A DNA stretch of 64,000 bases. Origin: Dipetalonema caudispina (taxonomy: Eukaryota; Nematoda; Chromadorea; Rhabditida; Onchocercidae). This document shows, in pieces, positions 13,066 to 27,898 of the stretch (positions within the stretch are counted from its first letter, which is position 1; every line of letters begins with the position of its first letter). Location: contig JABVXV010000001.1 of NCBI GenBank assembly GCA_013365325.1, positions 1,488,001 to 1,552,000 of the forward strand. Direction: 5' to 3'. The position numbers and the translations under genes were made by a program. The notes under the pieces were generated by a model. It did not search any database and had not been told where the DNA came from. It saw only the letters and a program-made list of their open reading frames with translations.

Positions 13066-16000
13066 ATGTCAGTATTACCGCCAGAATTGGATCTGTGCGA
13101 GGATGCAAGATCCAGGTTCACGCATACGAAGGCATTGTTCGAACAGCTGGAGCGAGGTGAACATTCACCTTATTACTTCTCACCCCGAACATCTCGGCCA
13201 CCTCCTCCACCTTTACCACCAAAGCCAAGCGTACAATGTCCAACATCACCATTATCACAGGTTAGTACTTCGTACATTTATGAATGGAGCAGATAGACAA
13301 TCCTTTTTGCTTATGTAACTCAAACTTAGCGGTAGTTTGATTTTTTAAAGATTTAAAAATGTTGAAAATAGATTAAATGAAAAAGTCACAAAAGTATTGT
13401 AATAAAAATTGTCATCTTTATCTGCCAAAGGTTTTTTTTTTTATCAATAGATGATGCAATGTACTGAGGATAAATTCACGTAATGTGTAACTCTCAGAGA
13501 TCATAATGGAGCAACAAATAAGCGTGAGGGAGGATTTTGATTGGATGAATGAAAATTAATTCTTTTCCATTTTTTCTCATTTTACCTACATTAAAATATG
13601 TTGCTGAATTATTCCCATTATTCAGGATCACCCCTATTACGTCCTGAATATCACATTTCTACTCTTTGTTCCGAAATGAGGAGGTGAAAAAAAGAGAGAT
13701 TCCCATTCCGTTGTTATTTGGCCTTAATTGTTTTCCTCAATATTCGTAGTGAGATGAACGAAATAGTAGAAATGGCTGGTAAATCTATAACAGCTGTGCA
13801 TAGGTACAGATGACCCTATTTCTCCTTGCCGTGACAACTATCCTACTATCGCGTTTTGTCATTAATATTCCTCAATCGGCTTATACAATATTTTCTGCTA
13901 ATAAACATTATTGTAATCTAAATTTGTGGACAAGAAACTCAGGAACTGTGTGAACGCTACTTTTGGCTTATATGTGTGAACCGAAGATATAGTTTCCTAT
14001 GATATTATTTGCATGCACCATGACAGATTAAATGAGAAAGATTTAGGAAAGTAGGTATCGCCCCAAGAAAAGTTGATATAGCTATCATCCATTAGATTCT
14101 TCTGTCTTCTAAATTTCTCTCAAATTCAGTTAATTTTGCTCAAATATGCCTACCAAACCTGTTAAGGAACAGGTGGTTATGTCTTGGCTTGTGTAGAGAT
14201 TGATTGGTAGGAAGTTTTTGATGAGCTTCCCAATCCTTTCACTTCTAGACAACTACCACGAGGGACTGTTGGTTGCTCTCAGTAGGAATATGCAATCGAA
14301 ACTGCCATCCTCTCTTTCCTACTTCAATTCATATAAAAAACTACATTCTCCGCAGCATAACGTCCTCTCTTCTCGCCTCTAATGCTGCCATATTTTAGCT
14401 TTGGCTATCAGCTGACCCGTTAATACTTTCACTATGCTTTAGCTTTAGCCTATGATATGATCTAATACCAGTCTCATGCATTTCTCTACTTCCACTTCAT
14501 TTTTACTGTTAGCAATGTTGTTCTTTGAAAAATGAAATGTCCATCATATAGTCATCATGACGATTATCACTCCTCTCAATCTCACTTTACTCAGCGGAAA
14601 TTTCAGGTAACGCGCAACTTTTCGGAATTAGTATCTGATTTGGATCGGTTATCTACAGCACATTCCACTCTGGCTACAAGAATTAACGGGGTTAACTCTT
14701 TGAGGTAATCAGATTCCGTCTGCCCGCTTTCTTATTAATTTATTATTTACTTGTTTCCCAGGAACTGGTCTTCTATTGCTCTCATTTATGATTTCGTCAC
14801 ATTAAATACTACTTTACAGTTCTCCAATGTCTTCATTGGATTCAGTAACTACCAAAAAGGCCAATTATGAACCATATTGGCGTGACCCCTCATTCTATAA
14901 ACGACGATTTGGTGGCTTGGAAAGTTTATCCACGAATGGGACTTGTGATAGTGATAGCATTGAAAACGGTGATGCAATTAGTGCAATAGCACAGGATGAA
15001 AATGATAAGGTGAAAAGATAACTGTTTACTTTTTTTTGTTTAATGCTACTCAATAAACATATCAAATGAAAAGATTCGCTTGTTGGTTGTCCACTGACAA
15101 AATTGAATCTATTCATATGTCGAAATCTCTCTCTTTATTTTTATTAGGCTTCACTAACGTTCAAATGCTTAAGCTGACATAGAGCCAGCTAATGCTTGTT
15201 TGCTAGTTGAAGCTGATATAGACGCTTCTATAGATAACGATTTCTGTGTAAAGAAAAAATAATTGTTTTTTATCAACTAGTAATTATTAGTCTGTGATTT
15301 TTGTAATTTCTACCGAAATTTGTCCCATTTATTCTGTCCCAATCGAATTCTCAAAATTTATTGCTTAAAATTGAGTACCGTTATACCTTTCTAGGGAAGT
15401 TTCTTCATGGAGCGCATATATTAGTGTAACTTTAAACTGATTTCAAAACAAATACTTTCTGAATTCATGAGTAAATATTTTGATGTATACCATCGGAAAT
15501 GCTTTTTAGGAACAGGCGGTGAAGCACACTACGTATGCACTCGTGAAAAGTCGTAAGCCGGAGAATGATGATGACAATCAGCTACAGGAAAATGACGCTG
15601 ATGTCGGAAACACAACCGGCTTTAATGTATTATTAGAAGAATGCTCGTCTGGAACGAGGAATGGTTCAAATGGCGATTTGTCGGGCGTTACAGAGGTGAT
15701 ACGAGGACTTTCACCTGAATTCGATGTTGTGGGACGAAAAGTCTCCTTCAGTACTGCCCCAATTAAAGTTAGCATTTTTATTTTAGTGAGATCAATTTGT
15801 TTCGAGTTTTGAAAGAAAATTCATTTGATATGCGAAAAAGAAAAGTTAAACAAGATAGCTTCTGTCGCATGTTTCACAGTCCCAATAATGAGAGAGAATA
15901 AGCGGCACAAATGAATGTGCGGATATATTTGTATATTTGATAAGTTTCAGGTTTTCTCAACGCATAGTATCATGGATTATGACCGCCGGAACGACGAGAT

Positions 16001-19000
16001 CGACCCGGTAGCATCATGCGCTGAGTACGAACTCGAACGACGTCTTGATAAAATGCAGATATTCGACGTGCATCTGAAGAAAGGCGCTGAAGGGCTAGGG
16101 GTATGACTTATTGTCGATGCACTGTTTCAGATTTTGAAATTCATATTGATTTCATGTTGGCGTGTATTTATCGGATTTTTCTATACAGGTTTCTATTATT
16201 GGTATGGGAGTGGGTGCTGACTCTGGTCTCGAAAAGTTGGGAATATTTGTGAAGAGTATAACGCCTGGTGGAGCGGTACATCGTAATGGCCAAATTCGGG
16301 TTTGCGATCAGATTGTAAGTGTTGATGGAGTCAGTCTGGTAGGTGTGAGTCAGATCTTCGCTGCTGAAACTTTACGAGCTACCGGAAGTGAGGTTAGCAT
16401 TTCTTTGTGTTTCATTCTATTTTACTTAATTGCATGGTTTATTGGTGCTTTCGGAATGAATATTGTTTCAGGTAGTTTTTACAATAGGTCGGGAGGAGAA
16501 TTTGGAGGAGAGCGAAGTTGCGCAGCTTATCAGGCAATCATTGGAGGCAGATCGATTCCGAGAAGCGGAAGAGTTGGAAGAGGATGAAGCTGATAGTGAT
16601 GACAGCGAAGAACCGACGATCTTGAAGGAGGAACGCAAAATTAGGGTATCGATTCCTTTGCTTTGTACTCCATGTTGGTAAGGTAATGTTGTTGACATGT
16701 TGTAAAACTACCTTTATTATTTCCCGCTGATAGATAAACTTAGACATTATGAAGTGTTTGATGCTGCAGAAACGCATAGATGATCTTGAAGTGGAGCTTA
16801 GTGAATCACAGAAGAAGGCTGATCAGATGAAGGAGATCCTGGAAAGTTCGAGAGCTCACTATGCCATGCTTGAAAGTAAATATGAGCAAGCAAATCAACT
16901 GTTACGAAGTTACCAGGAAAGGTTGGTTATATAAGATTTAATGCTTGTGAATTTGTATGTGAACGTATGCAACTCTATCAGTTGTCGCTGTGCTCACTGC
17001 ACACTCTAGAATTTAAAGTGGAAAAAGTTGCTCGTGAGATTGCAAGAGCGGTGTAAAAATGAAGAACTTGCGAGAAATTTCCCATGACAAGTATATAGCT
17101 TGTAGTGATTAATCTTAAGAAAAATTACATTCCAATGAGTTCCAGAAACTTCGTTCAATATTTGATAGTTTTTGGTATGATTGGTGATGTTATCTTCACA
17201 CTTTACTGTATTTTAATTCACAGAGAGAAAGAACTATTGGAACGCGAGGAAGCACATGTGGATCAGTTGCGCCAGAAGGATGCCCATTATAGTGCTTTAG
17301 TGAGTCAGCTCAAGGAACGCATCGAAGAACTGGAAAGAAGACTTGATGAAATGGCACAGAGGTATATCCTTTCTAAGTACTGTTCTTTTTATAATTGCTT
17401 CAGTAAGGCCAAAGAATAATCGTCCCTATGCCCAATATACAACTGTTGGCTAGGATGAATTTTATAAAAGTGTGCATATAAATATGTAAATGAGTGGAAA
17501 AACTACTTCAGACGCACTACTGTGATGGAAGGTGAGCTATCGGAGCTGAAAGAGCAGTTAGCAGCTCGAGATGTCAGTCCCGCTTTAGCCTATAAACCTA
17601 CATGCCCAATGGATCATGATTCTGCAAAATCCTCCAAAATTCTTTCTATCAAAACGGCCAGTTTGGTAATAATTCATATTTGGATACTCGTTGTTTCAAT
17701 GCTGAGGTTAAAATAGCCTGTTTTAATGGTAGTCGATGGGAAGGAGAAACAGGAATTGATGGGAAAAATGATGGCACTACCTTGCGGCGAAGAAGTTGTT
17801 TTCGTATCTCTTTGTCTCACATTTCATCCCTTGTCCTCCTTGGATGACTTCAATATTGCAGCCTAGTAAATCAGCATCAACATCAGCATATCGTCGCGTT
17901 ACTGGTACAGAGAGTGCTTGTGAAAGTGCTGCTGATGACGCATCTGATGAGCAGAAATCATCGCGTGACAGCCCGATACCACGGATCTCAGAACCAGCTA
18001 GTCCAGCTGTGCTTCACAAATTCGCCCATCGCAGAATATTATTCCCATTAAGGAGACGTTATATCACAAGTAAATGAGTTAAAATATGAATTAGGACATA
18101 TTAAGAAGTATTATTTCCTATAAAAGAAGTTTTCGAAAAGTGGGCTATACAAATCGATATTAATTCTATTCAAATTAGTAAAAAATGAATGAAATGATAA
18201 TAAATATGGAAAAAAAGGTAACCCATTTCCCTTTGTGTAACATTAAATCAAAATTATAGTTTCAGCAGAACATGAATTCTGGCGCGATACGTTTCAATCC
18301 ATTCAGGTAATTCGCAATTGTGTTTGTATTAAAAATCAAATTCGAGTGAGTTGTGGGTAGATCAAAGAATAGAATTCTTTTTCGATATATATATATAGAT
18401 TTCTTCAAGTGATCTAAAGAAAAACGTGCATACAGTCACCTATTTAATAAAAATTTGCTGGCTTAGAAGGTTAGAAGGTGGAAAAAATGAATAGATTTAG
18501 AATTTTGACATGCATTGGCACTACATAAGTGCTATTTAAACAATAGCTTCGGGAGATTTCTATAAAATGTTCTGAAGAATAACAGAGTTGAGTTTCACAA
18601 GCGCAAGCATAACTGGAAGTAGTGGAAGTATACAACAAAATTTGACAAATGTAAATACCATTAATTAAGGGGCTCCAGGTACTACACTGGACATGCGATG
18701 ATGTTTGTCAGCTGTTGATTCAAATGGGTTTGGATAAGTATATTCCTGAATTTACCGTTAATCAAATCAATGGTACCAAGTTCCTAGACTTGGATGGGAA
18801 CAAGTTAAAGGTAATTCATGATTTTGTTGAGACAATTAGATTCTTTCAGCTAAAAAAAGGGTATATTCGGAGTGGAAGTACTACTCATCGATTTTATCAC
18901 GAAATATACCAAGATCTAAATCTCTTTCATATTCTTTTTGTTCTGCTTAACTTTATATAAGCATAGTAGCATTTATGACCATTATGCAAATAATTCCTCA

Positions 19001-21201
19001 CATAATTCATTTTAATTTTGCTCTCACATTTTAAAATATCTTTGATATACATACTAATTCTGAATTATATGCTTCATTTTAAACTTCAATTCGTAGTTAT
19101 AGTCCTTAATAGCAATAGATGGTTATTTTACTCCATTTCCTATGATACAGATTTTCTTTCCTTGACACTACGGGATGGTATCGCCCTGGTAATATTAAGG
19201 AAAATAGATTTATCAACAGTATGCAACTGTCACCACTCATTTCAGTGGTTATTCATCACGTTCGTAAAAATAATTTCCTTCGAAATTTTACTGTTTTATT
19301 GTTTCCGTCTTCCTGTTTTACATTCTCAGAATTTCATCTTTATTTCTTTTTTTTCTTTGTATTTTTAACTTTTTCTACATCTAACTTTAAATTTTATTAC
19401 ATTTTTAAAAACCCTTTTTGCAAATATTCCTTTTAATTACCTTAAATCAATCACTCGTTTATTCGGTGAGTTGAAACAACCCCCTTATGTGGTATCAAAT
19501 CTATCTGAAACCAACCTCCGAGAAAATAAACTTATGTTGGAAAAAAGATGATTCTGCAATTTGAAGTCAAGAAATCGTAAGAAGATGACATCAATTTCAC
19601 AAAAATGTAAGGAATTGCGCAGGTGTTAATGATATGTTTGTAATGTGGTCTGGTTAATTTTTATCTCTGTGGATGGCATTTCGTTTGTTACTTCTATCAA
19701 TCATTCTGAAAAAAGTATCGCATGTTTCCTGTGTGGTCAATTTAAAACTTTTGTCTCTCTTTCACCAAATCATTGTGAAATGAGGAACACTGAATGTTGA
19801 AGGGCAAATGTAAATTTCAAGGCTATACATTTTGAAATTGAAATTTCTTATCCATACAGAAAGTTTTTTGAGATAAATAGCTTCATCCATATGCTAATAA
19901 TTAAGATTAAATTAGGAACTCCAACATCAAAAAATCAGTTTCAGAAGTGAGTTGGAACTGTCGTGAAATTTACCAGGAACAATGCGACATTACATTACTA
20001 GTGGATTTTTTTCTTGACGGTCTAAAATCTGTTTGGAAAAGTCGTGATTTCCTATAAAACAAACATGTAGAATAAATTCTGCCATCACCATACTACAAAA
20101 TTCTAAACTAAGGCAAGTCAGTTATGATACCATGTTCGAGGACAAGTCAGCTCATGGTATCATGGTCTATTCCTTCGAATAATTTAGTGTTTTAAAAATC
20201 ATTTTCAAGATTGACTTTGATGTAACTTAAAATCGATTGTGCCTTCGAGATCATTATATATGGACTTCTGTATTTCCTTGCGTATTTCTATGGTTGAAAT
20301 CAATCGTTCCGTTTCTCAAGGGCAAGAATTTGTTGTATGTCTTAGAATATTTCGATATTTTAGATCTTCTCGTTTAGTATGAATATATCGAGATTCTCTC
20401 ATATGCAGTTGGTAGGGATTTTCATTGCTGAAATCATGGAATCAGTACTCAATCTAATATTAAAAAACCGCAATTATTTTCACCTTTAATTAATGACGAA
20501 GATTTCATCTAAATATGGTTTAAATTGAAGCCTGTTGATATAATTCGTAATTACTACCAATTTTCTACTGATTTTCAATTTAAATCGAAAGGATGATGCA
20601 AATTGAAGATGTTTGTTTCCAAAATATTTCATTTTCCCAGAAAGAATGGTAGAATCAGAAATTTTAAAATTATTTATCACCATCAACTCATAACATTCAG
20701 TGCTACGGTAGCATTTAATGTTGCGCTTTTTACTCATCACTTTTAATGTTTGCTTCTTAAGATTTAATCTCATAAAAATGCTTATGAAATAGTTGAACAG
20801 ATCTTTCAATCCGAAACAAGAGTTCCCAAGACAATGTGAGTAATTTATACTGGGAAGTAATAGTCTTTATGTAATAAATAAGATTGATGAGCAAGAAGAG
20901 CGCAAATAGTAGGAGAAGCGATATTGGTTAGCATTTCCTAGTGAAATGTGTTGATGCATTCACTGCATGCATGCAACCATACATTCGTTTTAAAATAACA
21001 AATTTTGAGAGATTTAATTTTGATAACCGTATAGAATTTTTCTCGCAATATTTGTTCCTGTTTTAGGCAATGGGTATTCAGAATCATTCCGATCGTGCTG
21101 TTATCAAGAAAAAGATCAAAGCTATTAAATCGAAAATTGAACGTGAACGGAAACAGCTAGAAAAGGAAAGTAGGTTGAGGACAGTTGCGCCAGTGCATTG
21201 A
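13066..21201 (+). CDS. nab-1: Neurabin/spinophilin family PP1- and actin-associated scaffold
   Basis: Fourteen exons: 13066-13260, 14607-14704, 14820-15009, 15510-15767, 15951-16100, 16189-16392, 16472-16645, 16770-16921, 17224-17361, 17512-17665, 17862-18069, 18266-18306, 18679-18810, 21067-21201. They join in frame to 742 residues. The PP1-docking RVxF motif is KVSF at about residues 238-241, inside the conserved [15 protein letters not shown]. The PDZ domain follows at about 283-370 ([29 protein letters not shown]). A coiled coil occupies about 424-540 and a C-terminal SAM domain about 655-735 ([18 protein letters not shown]). A proline-rich stretch, [11 protein letters not shown], lies near the N terminus. 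The family targets PP1 to F-actin at synapses and sets neuronal polarity. The SAM domain matches neurabin rather than vertebrate spinophilin. The protein is shorter than vertebrate neurabin (about 1,100 residues), mainly before the PP1 site, so an extra upstream exon cannot be excluded. Confidence 0.95.
18811..21066 (+). other. Large last intron of the neurabin gene
   Basis: This 2.26-kb intron splits the SAM domain between 18810 and 21067. It is AT-rich. Open frames at 19018-19436 (plus) and 20486-20809 (minus) are Phe/Tyr/Lys/Ile-rich and look like AT-driven chance frames. Confidence 0.7.
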
Positions 21202-22560
21202 TTTATAAATTTAACATAACATATCTCCTAGAGATAATCTAAGGAGTGAATCATTCTTCTGTCCTCTTATTTTTATAAAATAGAGCTGAGGACAGCATTG
21301 CCTCGATATATTGTTTATCTTATACTGATCTGTCTGTACTTTATTAGGATCACTGATGCTCGTTTGTCTATAGAAATTGATTTATTGTTTATCGTATCAT
21401 TAAGCTGTGTTCCAAGCGATATGTGGGAGAAGAGTTGGTTGAAGTAATAAGTTCCACCTTTTTAACCTTTAAATTTCATTGTTTTTTAGATCAATCATCA
21501 GAAGAAAGTACTGTTTGATGATGCCTTTCTTCCTTCACCTTTAATTTTGATTGGTGTGATATGACCAAATCCTCTCTTCGTTCATCTCTGCACATTCTTT
21601 ATGAGTTCTCACAGAAATCGAATTTAAGCATATTGAAAGTAAAGTATTCTTGATTGAGTGGTTCGATTGCATTATATCATAGTTTAATTGATGAGCATAA
21701 TGGAAAGAACCACTGGACAGCTTTATCTGCGGATTTGATTAAATTAAATAGTTGAACGTCTGCTATATGTGAACAATAGTCGTATCAGTGAAAAACGACG
21801 TAGCGCATTATACATCAATTTCAGTTTTACAGTTAGATGGAAGAGAGATGAACTGCTTGACGAAGTAAGCTGTCAAAACGAAGAGATATAGTTCGTTCTC
21901 TTACATTTGTTGCTTTTATACTGGGCCTTATTCTTTGTTTCCCTGTCATATTTGATATCCGATGTTGACTGTTGCTTGATAAACTACGATATAGTTTCAG
22001 ATGCTAGGTCTTGTTTCATCTTTTTGGTATCTTGTGATATGCATCATTTTGTTAATCCGTATTGACGGGTAAGAGCACTTAACAAATAGCATTCAATAAG
22101 TGTGAAACCCGTGCATGTTAATTTAAATCTTATCACCGTTATAATCAACAGTATTAGTACTATTGTTATTGTTGTTATCATTGCTTCATTCTTCATTCCA
22201 AGAATTTAACTTGTCTGTAAGTTGTGAGTTGATGAATTCCTTCTTATGAAGTTAACAATTAGAAGAATATATGTTTATAACATGAATTAAATATGTAAGA
22301 TATGTTTACGCTTTGTTTTACATTTAATAGATTTGGATCATATTAACCTTTATTAATCACTAAGAACGCGCGACTATACTAGTACATCCGGATATAAGCA
22401 TTTGTTTATTGCTCATCCACATCCTAACTACAATCAGATTGGAACGATTGTTGATGAAATATCGATTTTTATCATGCTACAAGTTTCTTAAATTTCCTGA
22501 AAGCAACTGATGCATTTTATTCTTTAGCTTATATACAAGTGTGCAGCAAGATCGATTAAA
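21202..22560. other. Intergenic space between convergent neurabin and phosphodiesterase genes
   Basis: About 1.36 kb between two stop codons facing each other. It holds the 3' untranslated regions of both genes. No further coding signal was seen. Confidence 0.6.
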
Positions 22561-25500
22561 TTAGTCTTCCTTGAGTTCTGCTTTTTTTTGCTCATCAGCC
22601 AATTCCTCCCATTTCTTCATGTTGTACCTTAAATATCGATGTAATATCAGCGATATAACGGTTCCTCATTCCTACTGATTGATTGTATCACTTCAAGGAC
22701 TTTTCTGCATGGAAAAAAGTGGGTAATTTGTTTGATAATGATAATTGAAGAATAGGAACACTTACAAACAGCGGTCAAGTAATTGTTGACATTCGGGAAC
22801 TGTCATAACGATCAACTCATAACATGGAACACAGATGTACTTCATGAAAGTCACTTGCATCTGTGGCAGCTCATTTGCCTTCTCGCGATCCATCATTGCA
22901 ATCGGTTCTTGACCATTTCTTCGTTCCGCATCTCCCTGATATAATAAATGAACTTTTATTTAGAGTGATAAACTGTAGCCAATATCAGAGACTGAATTAG
23001 TTATCAGAATAAACTCAAAACCTATGCATATTCAATTTGTTCAACTTCAGTTGTTTCATCTAGGATTCATTACACCACATACATTTCTACTTTTCACTAA
23101 ATTTTGCAACTAATTAGCCTTTATTTAAATAAAAGATGGTTCATTATATGGAAGTGACATGATATTCAAATTTGATACACAAAAAGCAAAACATCAAGTA
23201 CTATAAAGAAGGTTTCTTTTCAATCATTCTATAGCATAATTCAGATCATATCTCTTAATTAAAATCAATTTCCCTCATGAAACACTGCTTTATTTGAATG
23301 CTTTGATGACCCTGAGAATACATCAAGTCTTCATGCCAAATTGATGGATACCGAAGAAGATGATAAAGATAAAACTGCTAGCCTGTTCATAGAATTCTTC
23401 GAATATTATTTTCACAGCTTCCGTATGAACAGGCCATGGTTTCGATGCTGCAATCAGATCGCAACCAGTCATCAAAATAGCTTTCATTAAAAATCTGAAA
23501 TGATTAAAGGTTGAATGTTTTCTCAAGATTTCATCGAAATTTCTTCTTCGTTCCTAATTTATCACTCCTTATTTGATTACAGCAAATTACAAATTTCATA
23601 GACTTTTTTTGTAATATGGACATCTTCACTCGGCATATTTAGCCAACTTTCAATAGTTACTTGCGATCCATCGCAAAATCTCAATTCATCAATGCTGGAC
23701 CAACTTACCGATGATCTGTATTATCCCAACTGAAAGTGCCATCAGTTAGAATTGCTTCCAGTTCCGCTTTATTGTTAATAAAAACCTCCAGATCAGTGGC
23801 TAATATGCAATGCTTAATGATACCCAATATCTCCTTGTATTCCTCTGAGGAGAAAGACTTGAGAATATTATGACCAACCTGAAATAACCTTACAAGAATG
23901 TTTATTATATAAAATTATTGCACACAATGAAAATCAAACAAATGAAAAAAGACAAGGACCTGTTGTAAAATAATAACAGTTTGATTGAAATGATGATGTT
24001 CCATTACTGATGTTGAATAAATTGATGCCAGAGGACTACTCACCGATTTCATATAAGCATTATTCTTGCCACGATGATCGAGATCGTGGCATAAACAAGC
24101 TATATAGAGTGCAAGAGACTGTAAAATTAAATTATTTTGTACAAGCAATAAATGTTTGTAGTGATAATGGAATAGATTTCTAACTATATCATTGTTTCGA
24201 GTAATTTTACTCAAAAATTTGAAGATATATTTTGGGGCAATTCGGAACTGAAATACTCCCACACTTTTGGATATTAATTAGAATTATTACAGCGATAGAA
24301 AGTGGAGATGATCTTCTTCACTTTAATTACTGCACGGTAAGACAAGACTAATAATATCCTAATCAACAGATAAGATAATATAGTGAATGTATGATTATAC
24401 TTTAACACTAGGAGCTGGATTACTCGAAATTTCATAATTTTACGATCAGTGCAATTTACCTGTGATCCAAATAAAACTCACTTCTAAAGTTTGTACTCTC
24501 GAAGACTGCGAAATTCAAAATTTAGACCTTTGAGAGATGATGATTACTGATTCCTAATAGGATGATGACCTGATATCTCAGATCATCGTTTTTTTTTTTT
24601 TTTTTTTTTTTTTGCTTCTTACCCTGATATTTCAGAAACATTACATAATCCACTGGATTTTAGTTTTTTTTTTTCTTTTCTCAATTTTTTCTTATTAATT
24701 TGATAAGATATCGAAATGACCAAAAGAAGCACTTGTTTCAGGGTAAAAATTGTTGTAGCACGAAGTAAGCAATACATAGCTTGCGCTACAGTCCATCCAT
24801 GTATCCAATTATGATACAATACTTGGCGATAATTCTTGCGTACAGTAAGTACGAAACGAATCAAGTCATCTTCATCATAATTGCTGAAATTTTCATCTGA
24901 ATGAGTACAAACCAACAGAATTCTATAACTCTTAGCTTAGCTAGCACAAGTAACTTACAGTAAAGTAATTCATGCTAGCTAATTAAACTAAATTGCATTG
25001 AAACCTTTCATTTCATTTTCCCCATTCATTCACATTGACATTATCAACAACAATGAAGAATTAATTACTTCATATCCAACAGTAATATATGATTCATTAT
25101 AATATATTATCATTAAATATGATAACTTACAATTTCCCTTTAAATAGTGTTCGAAACATATAAATAGCATAAACCGGCTTTTCAAATTCTGTTAATTGAA
25201 ATCCATTGAATTCGAAACTACAAAAGCATAGCAATTATCATCACCATTATCTTTTCTTCATCCTTTTTTTGAATTTCCCTTTCTATTTTATCTTCTGTAC
25301 TGATAAATATACAAACAACAAAAGCTGAAAAACACCGCCAACAATTGGCGCTTCAGAAAATACGTGTGCATATTGTACGATGATAATTGAATCTGATTGA
25401 AGATCCGCTTAAAGGGAAGAAGTAACCTAGAAAGAAGTGCAATAGAATGATAATCGAATGATTATTGCATCGAAATTAAAATTGAATGTTAGATAACAGT

Positions 25501-27827
25501 TAACAAACCTATCTAATTCCGTGATATCATCTGCAATTGTGACACTTTTCAGTTTGTTCACTTCTTCTTTGTTGCACATACTATGATATGCCAATACTTC
25601 TAATGCCACCCGATACTTCTACATATATTACAATTAATTAAAACATTTATGGATGTGTAGAAAATTCGAGCTAGATAGCTAAGAATGATCGATTCTGAAG
25701 GCTTTCAGAATCTTATAGTATTTTCATTAAATTCTTTATAATTTAATTACCAAAATAACATTACATGCATACTTAATTTCGCTTATCATATCCCTCATCC
25801 ATATACTTGGCCTAATAATAAGTGGTATCAAAATTCTCCATGTCGTATCAATATTTTGATGAATTTGTAAGAATATTTAATCTAGTAGAACCTGTTCGGA
25901 ACGTCTTATCTGATTATAAAGTTTGGCATGATGTAATGCCAGGCCACAGTATACGGCAAATGTTTCGAAAGAATTTTGATCTTGTTTTGTAAAAGGTCCA
26001 TCAGCTTTGTTAATCATTTGTACCACACCAATAACTCTACAATTATCTAACAACAATGTACAAATATATTATCAAACAATGCACATTTCCTGGTAGTAAA
26101 AATATAGCTTGAATTTCATTCCGATATAAGAAAGTAAGATATGGCCAGAGCCTAGTGTATCGTTATTGAAGTAGAGCTAAAAGCAATATCAATTGTTAGA
26201 AAAAAATTGAAAAGTTCACTGTGTTAAACGAAAAATTGAAACTTACGATTTACGGATGAAAATTGGCATACAAAGAATATTCCTGGTTTTGTAACCCGTT
26301 TTCTGGTCTATTTCCTTGTTGAATCGCGGATCCTCGTAAGCATTTTCGATGTTGAGAACTTGTCCTGTCATAGCAACATATCCACCGATGCCCTTGTTGG
26401 CTGAGAATCTATAAAGTTGATTTCATTGTAAGATAAGGGTAAGGATTGATCAGAATATCACCAGGATTATGTTAAAGTGCCTGGAAGAGAGAAGATATGA
26501 CAGTTTAGATCATTTAAAACTTGAAGATTTCTAGATAGACTCATTAACTATTTTCTTATTTTTTCGTTTTTATTAAAGTAATTCCGTAAAACGCATCTCT
26601 TATTTTTTAGGCCAAGCAATTTTTATAAAAATGCCTAGTTTAACTATTTCCTAAGACGATAATCCTTCTTTTCTTCCACTTTACAACTTTTTAAATTACG
26701 CCCCAAACTATCGAAGTAATAGAACGATGTAAGTAATTGTGTATTACCTAATCTCCTCATTACCATCTTCATTAATTTTAATTCGTTCATCCTGCTGAGT
26801 ACTCATATCAAAAATTCTGGCGTACAGTTCTTTCCTTTTATGATCTACAAGAAATAGCGAAGATCGATCTGCATTTGTCAGCTTTTGAGCGAAATTCTGA
26901 AAATTTTCAACTCAACTTTGTGCATTCCAAAATATTTCAATTAGAAGATACTTCATCCCTCATAATATTTCCTCCTATCACTACTCCCTTCACTTTGAAT
27001 TGTCAAAAAAAAAAAAAAAACCGTCGTCATATCTTTCAAAATTAAGATCAGCAATTACCACTAAAAATACGATGAAGTGACTTACCATAACTTTGATGAT
27101 AACATTATCCATGCTGACAATATCCTGAAATATGGATCTAATAACAGGAAGAGTTATATCTGCTTTGATATAACATTTCAAAGAACTTACTTCACCACAT
27201 CGAGCAGGAAATTATTCAGCTTTCGTTGTTCATCGTTGTACCATAAACAAGTATCATCATCTTTACTTGATGTAAGCTGCAAAGGTCAGGTCAAATTCAG
27301 AACTTTCGAAAGACTGCAGTGTTATTTCACATCAACGAATTCATATCTTCAAAGTTCGCAAATGTGATAAGCGCAAATGGAAAAGGATTGATTTGGAAAG
27401 AGAATACCTGTGCATAGTAGATGAGAGCACTACCCCAGGTACAAAGGATATTGATGGAAATGTGGTCTTGTTCAGTAAGCGAACGATAGAAATGAATTTC
27501 TCCTGTAAATCGAGAAAGTGATATTACCTGTGGAAATTAATAGTTCATTTTATAAAATGAAAGTTGTTCGCTTTTATTTAAAAAAAAAGGAAAATGGAAT
27601 ATATGTGTCTTTTTTTCCTGTTATTCAGCTGGCGATATGCATAATTTCCGCATTAAAATATGTTAGATATTCTAAATTATGTATATCAAAAAAGTGTGGA
27701 AGTTATAATAAAAAAAGTAGACTTCTTAAATTCTAAAATTTCAAAGACTTTCAGGCTTTATTTCTCCAATTCTAAATTTTCACATTTCCTCCGAAATGTT
27801 TTATTAATAACAACAATTAATAATAAC

Positions 27828-27898
<71 letters not shown>

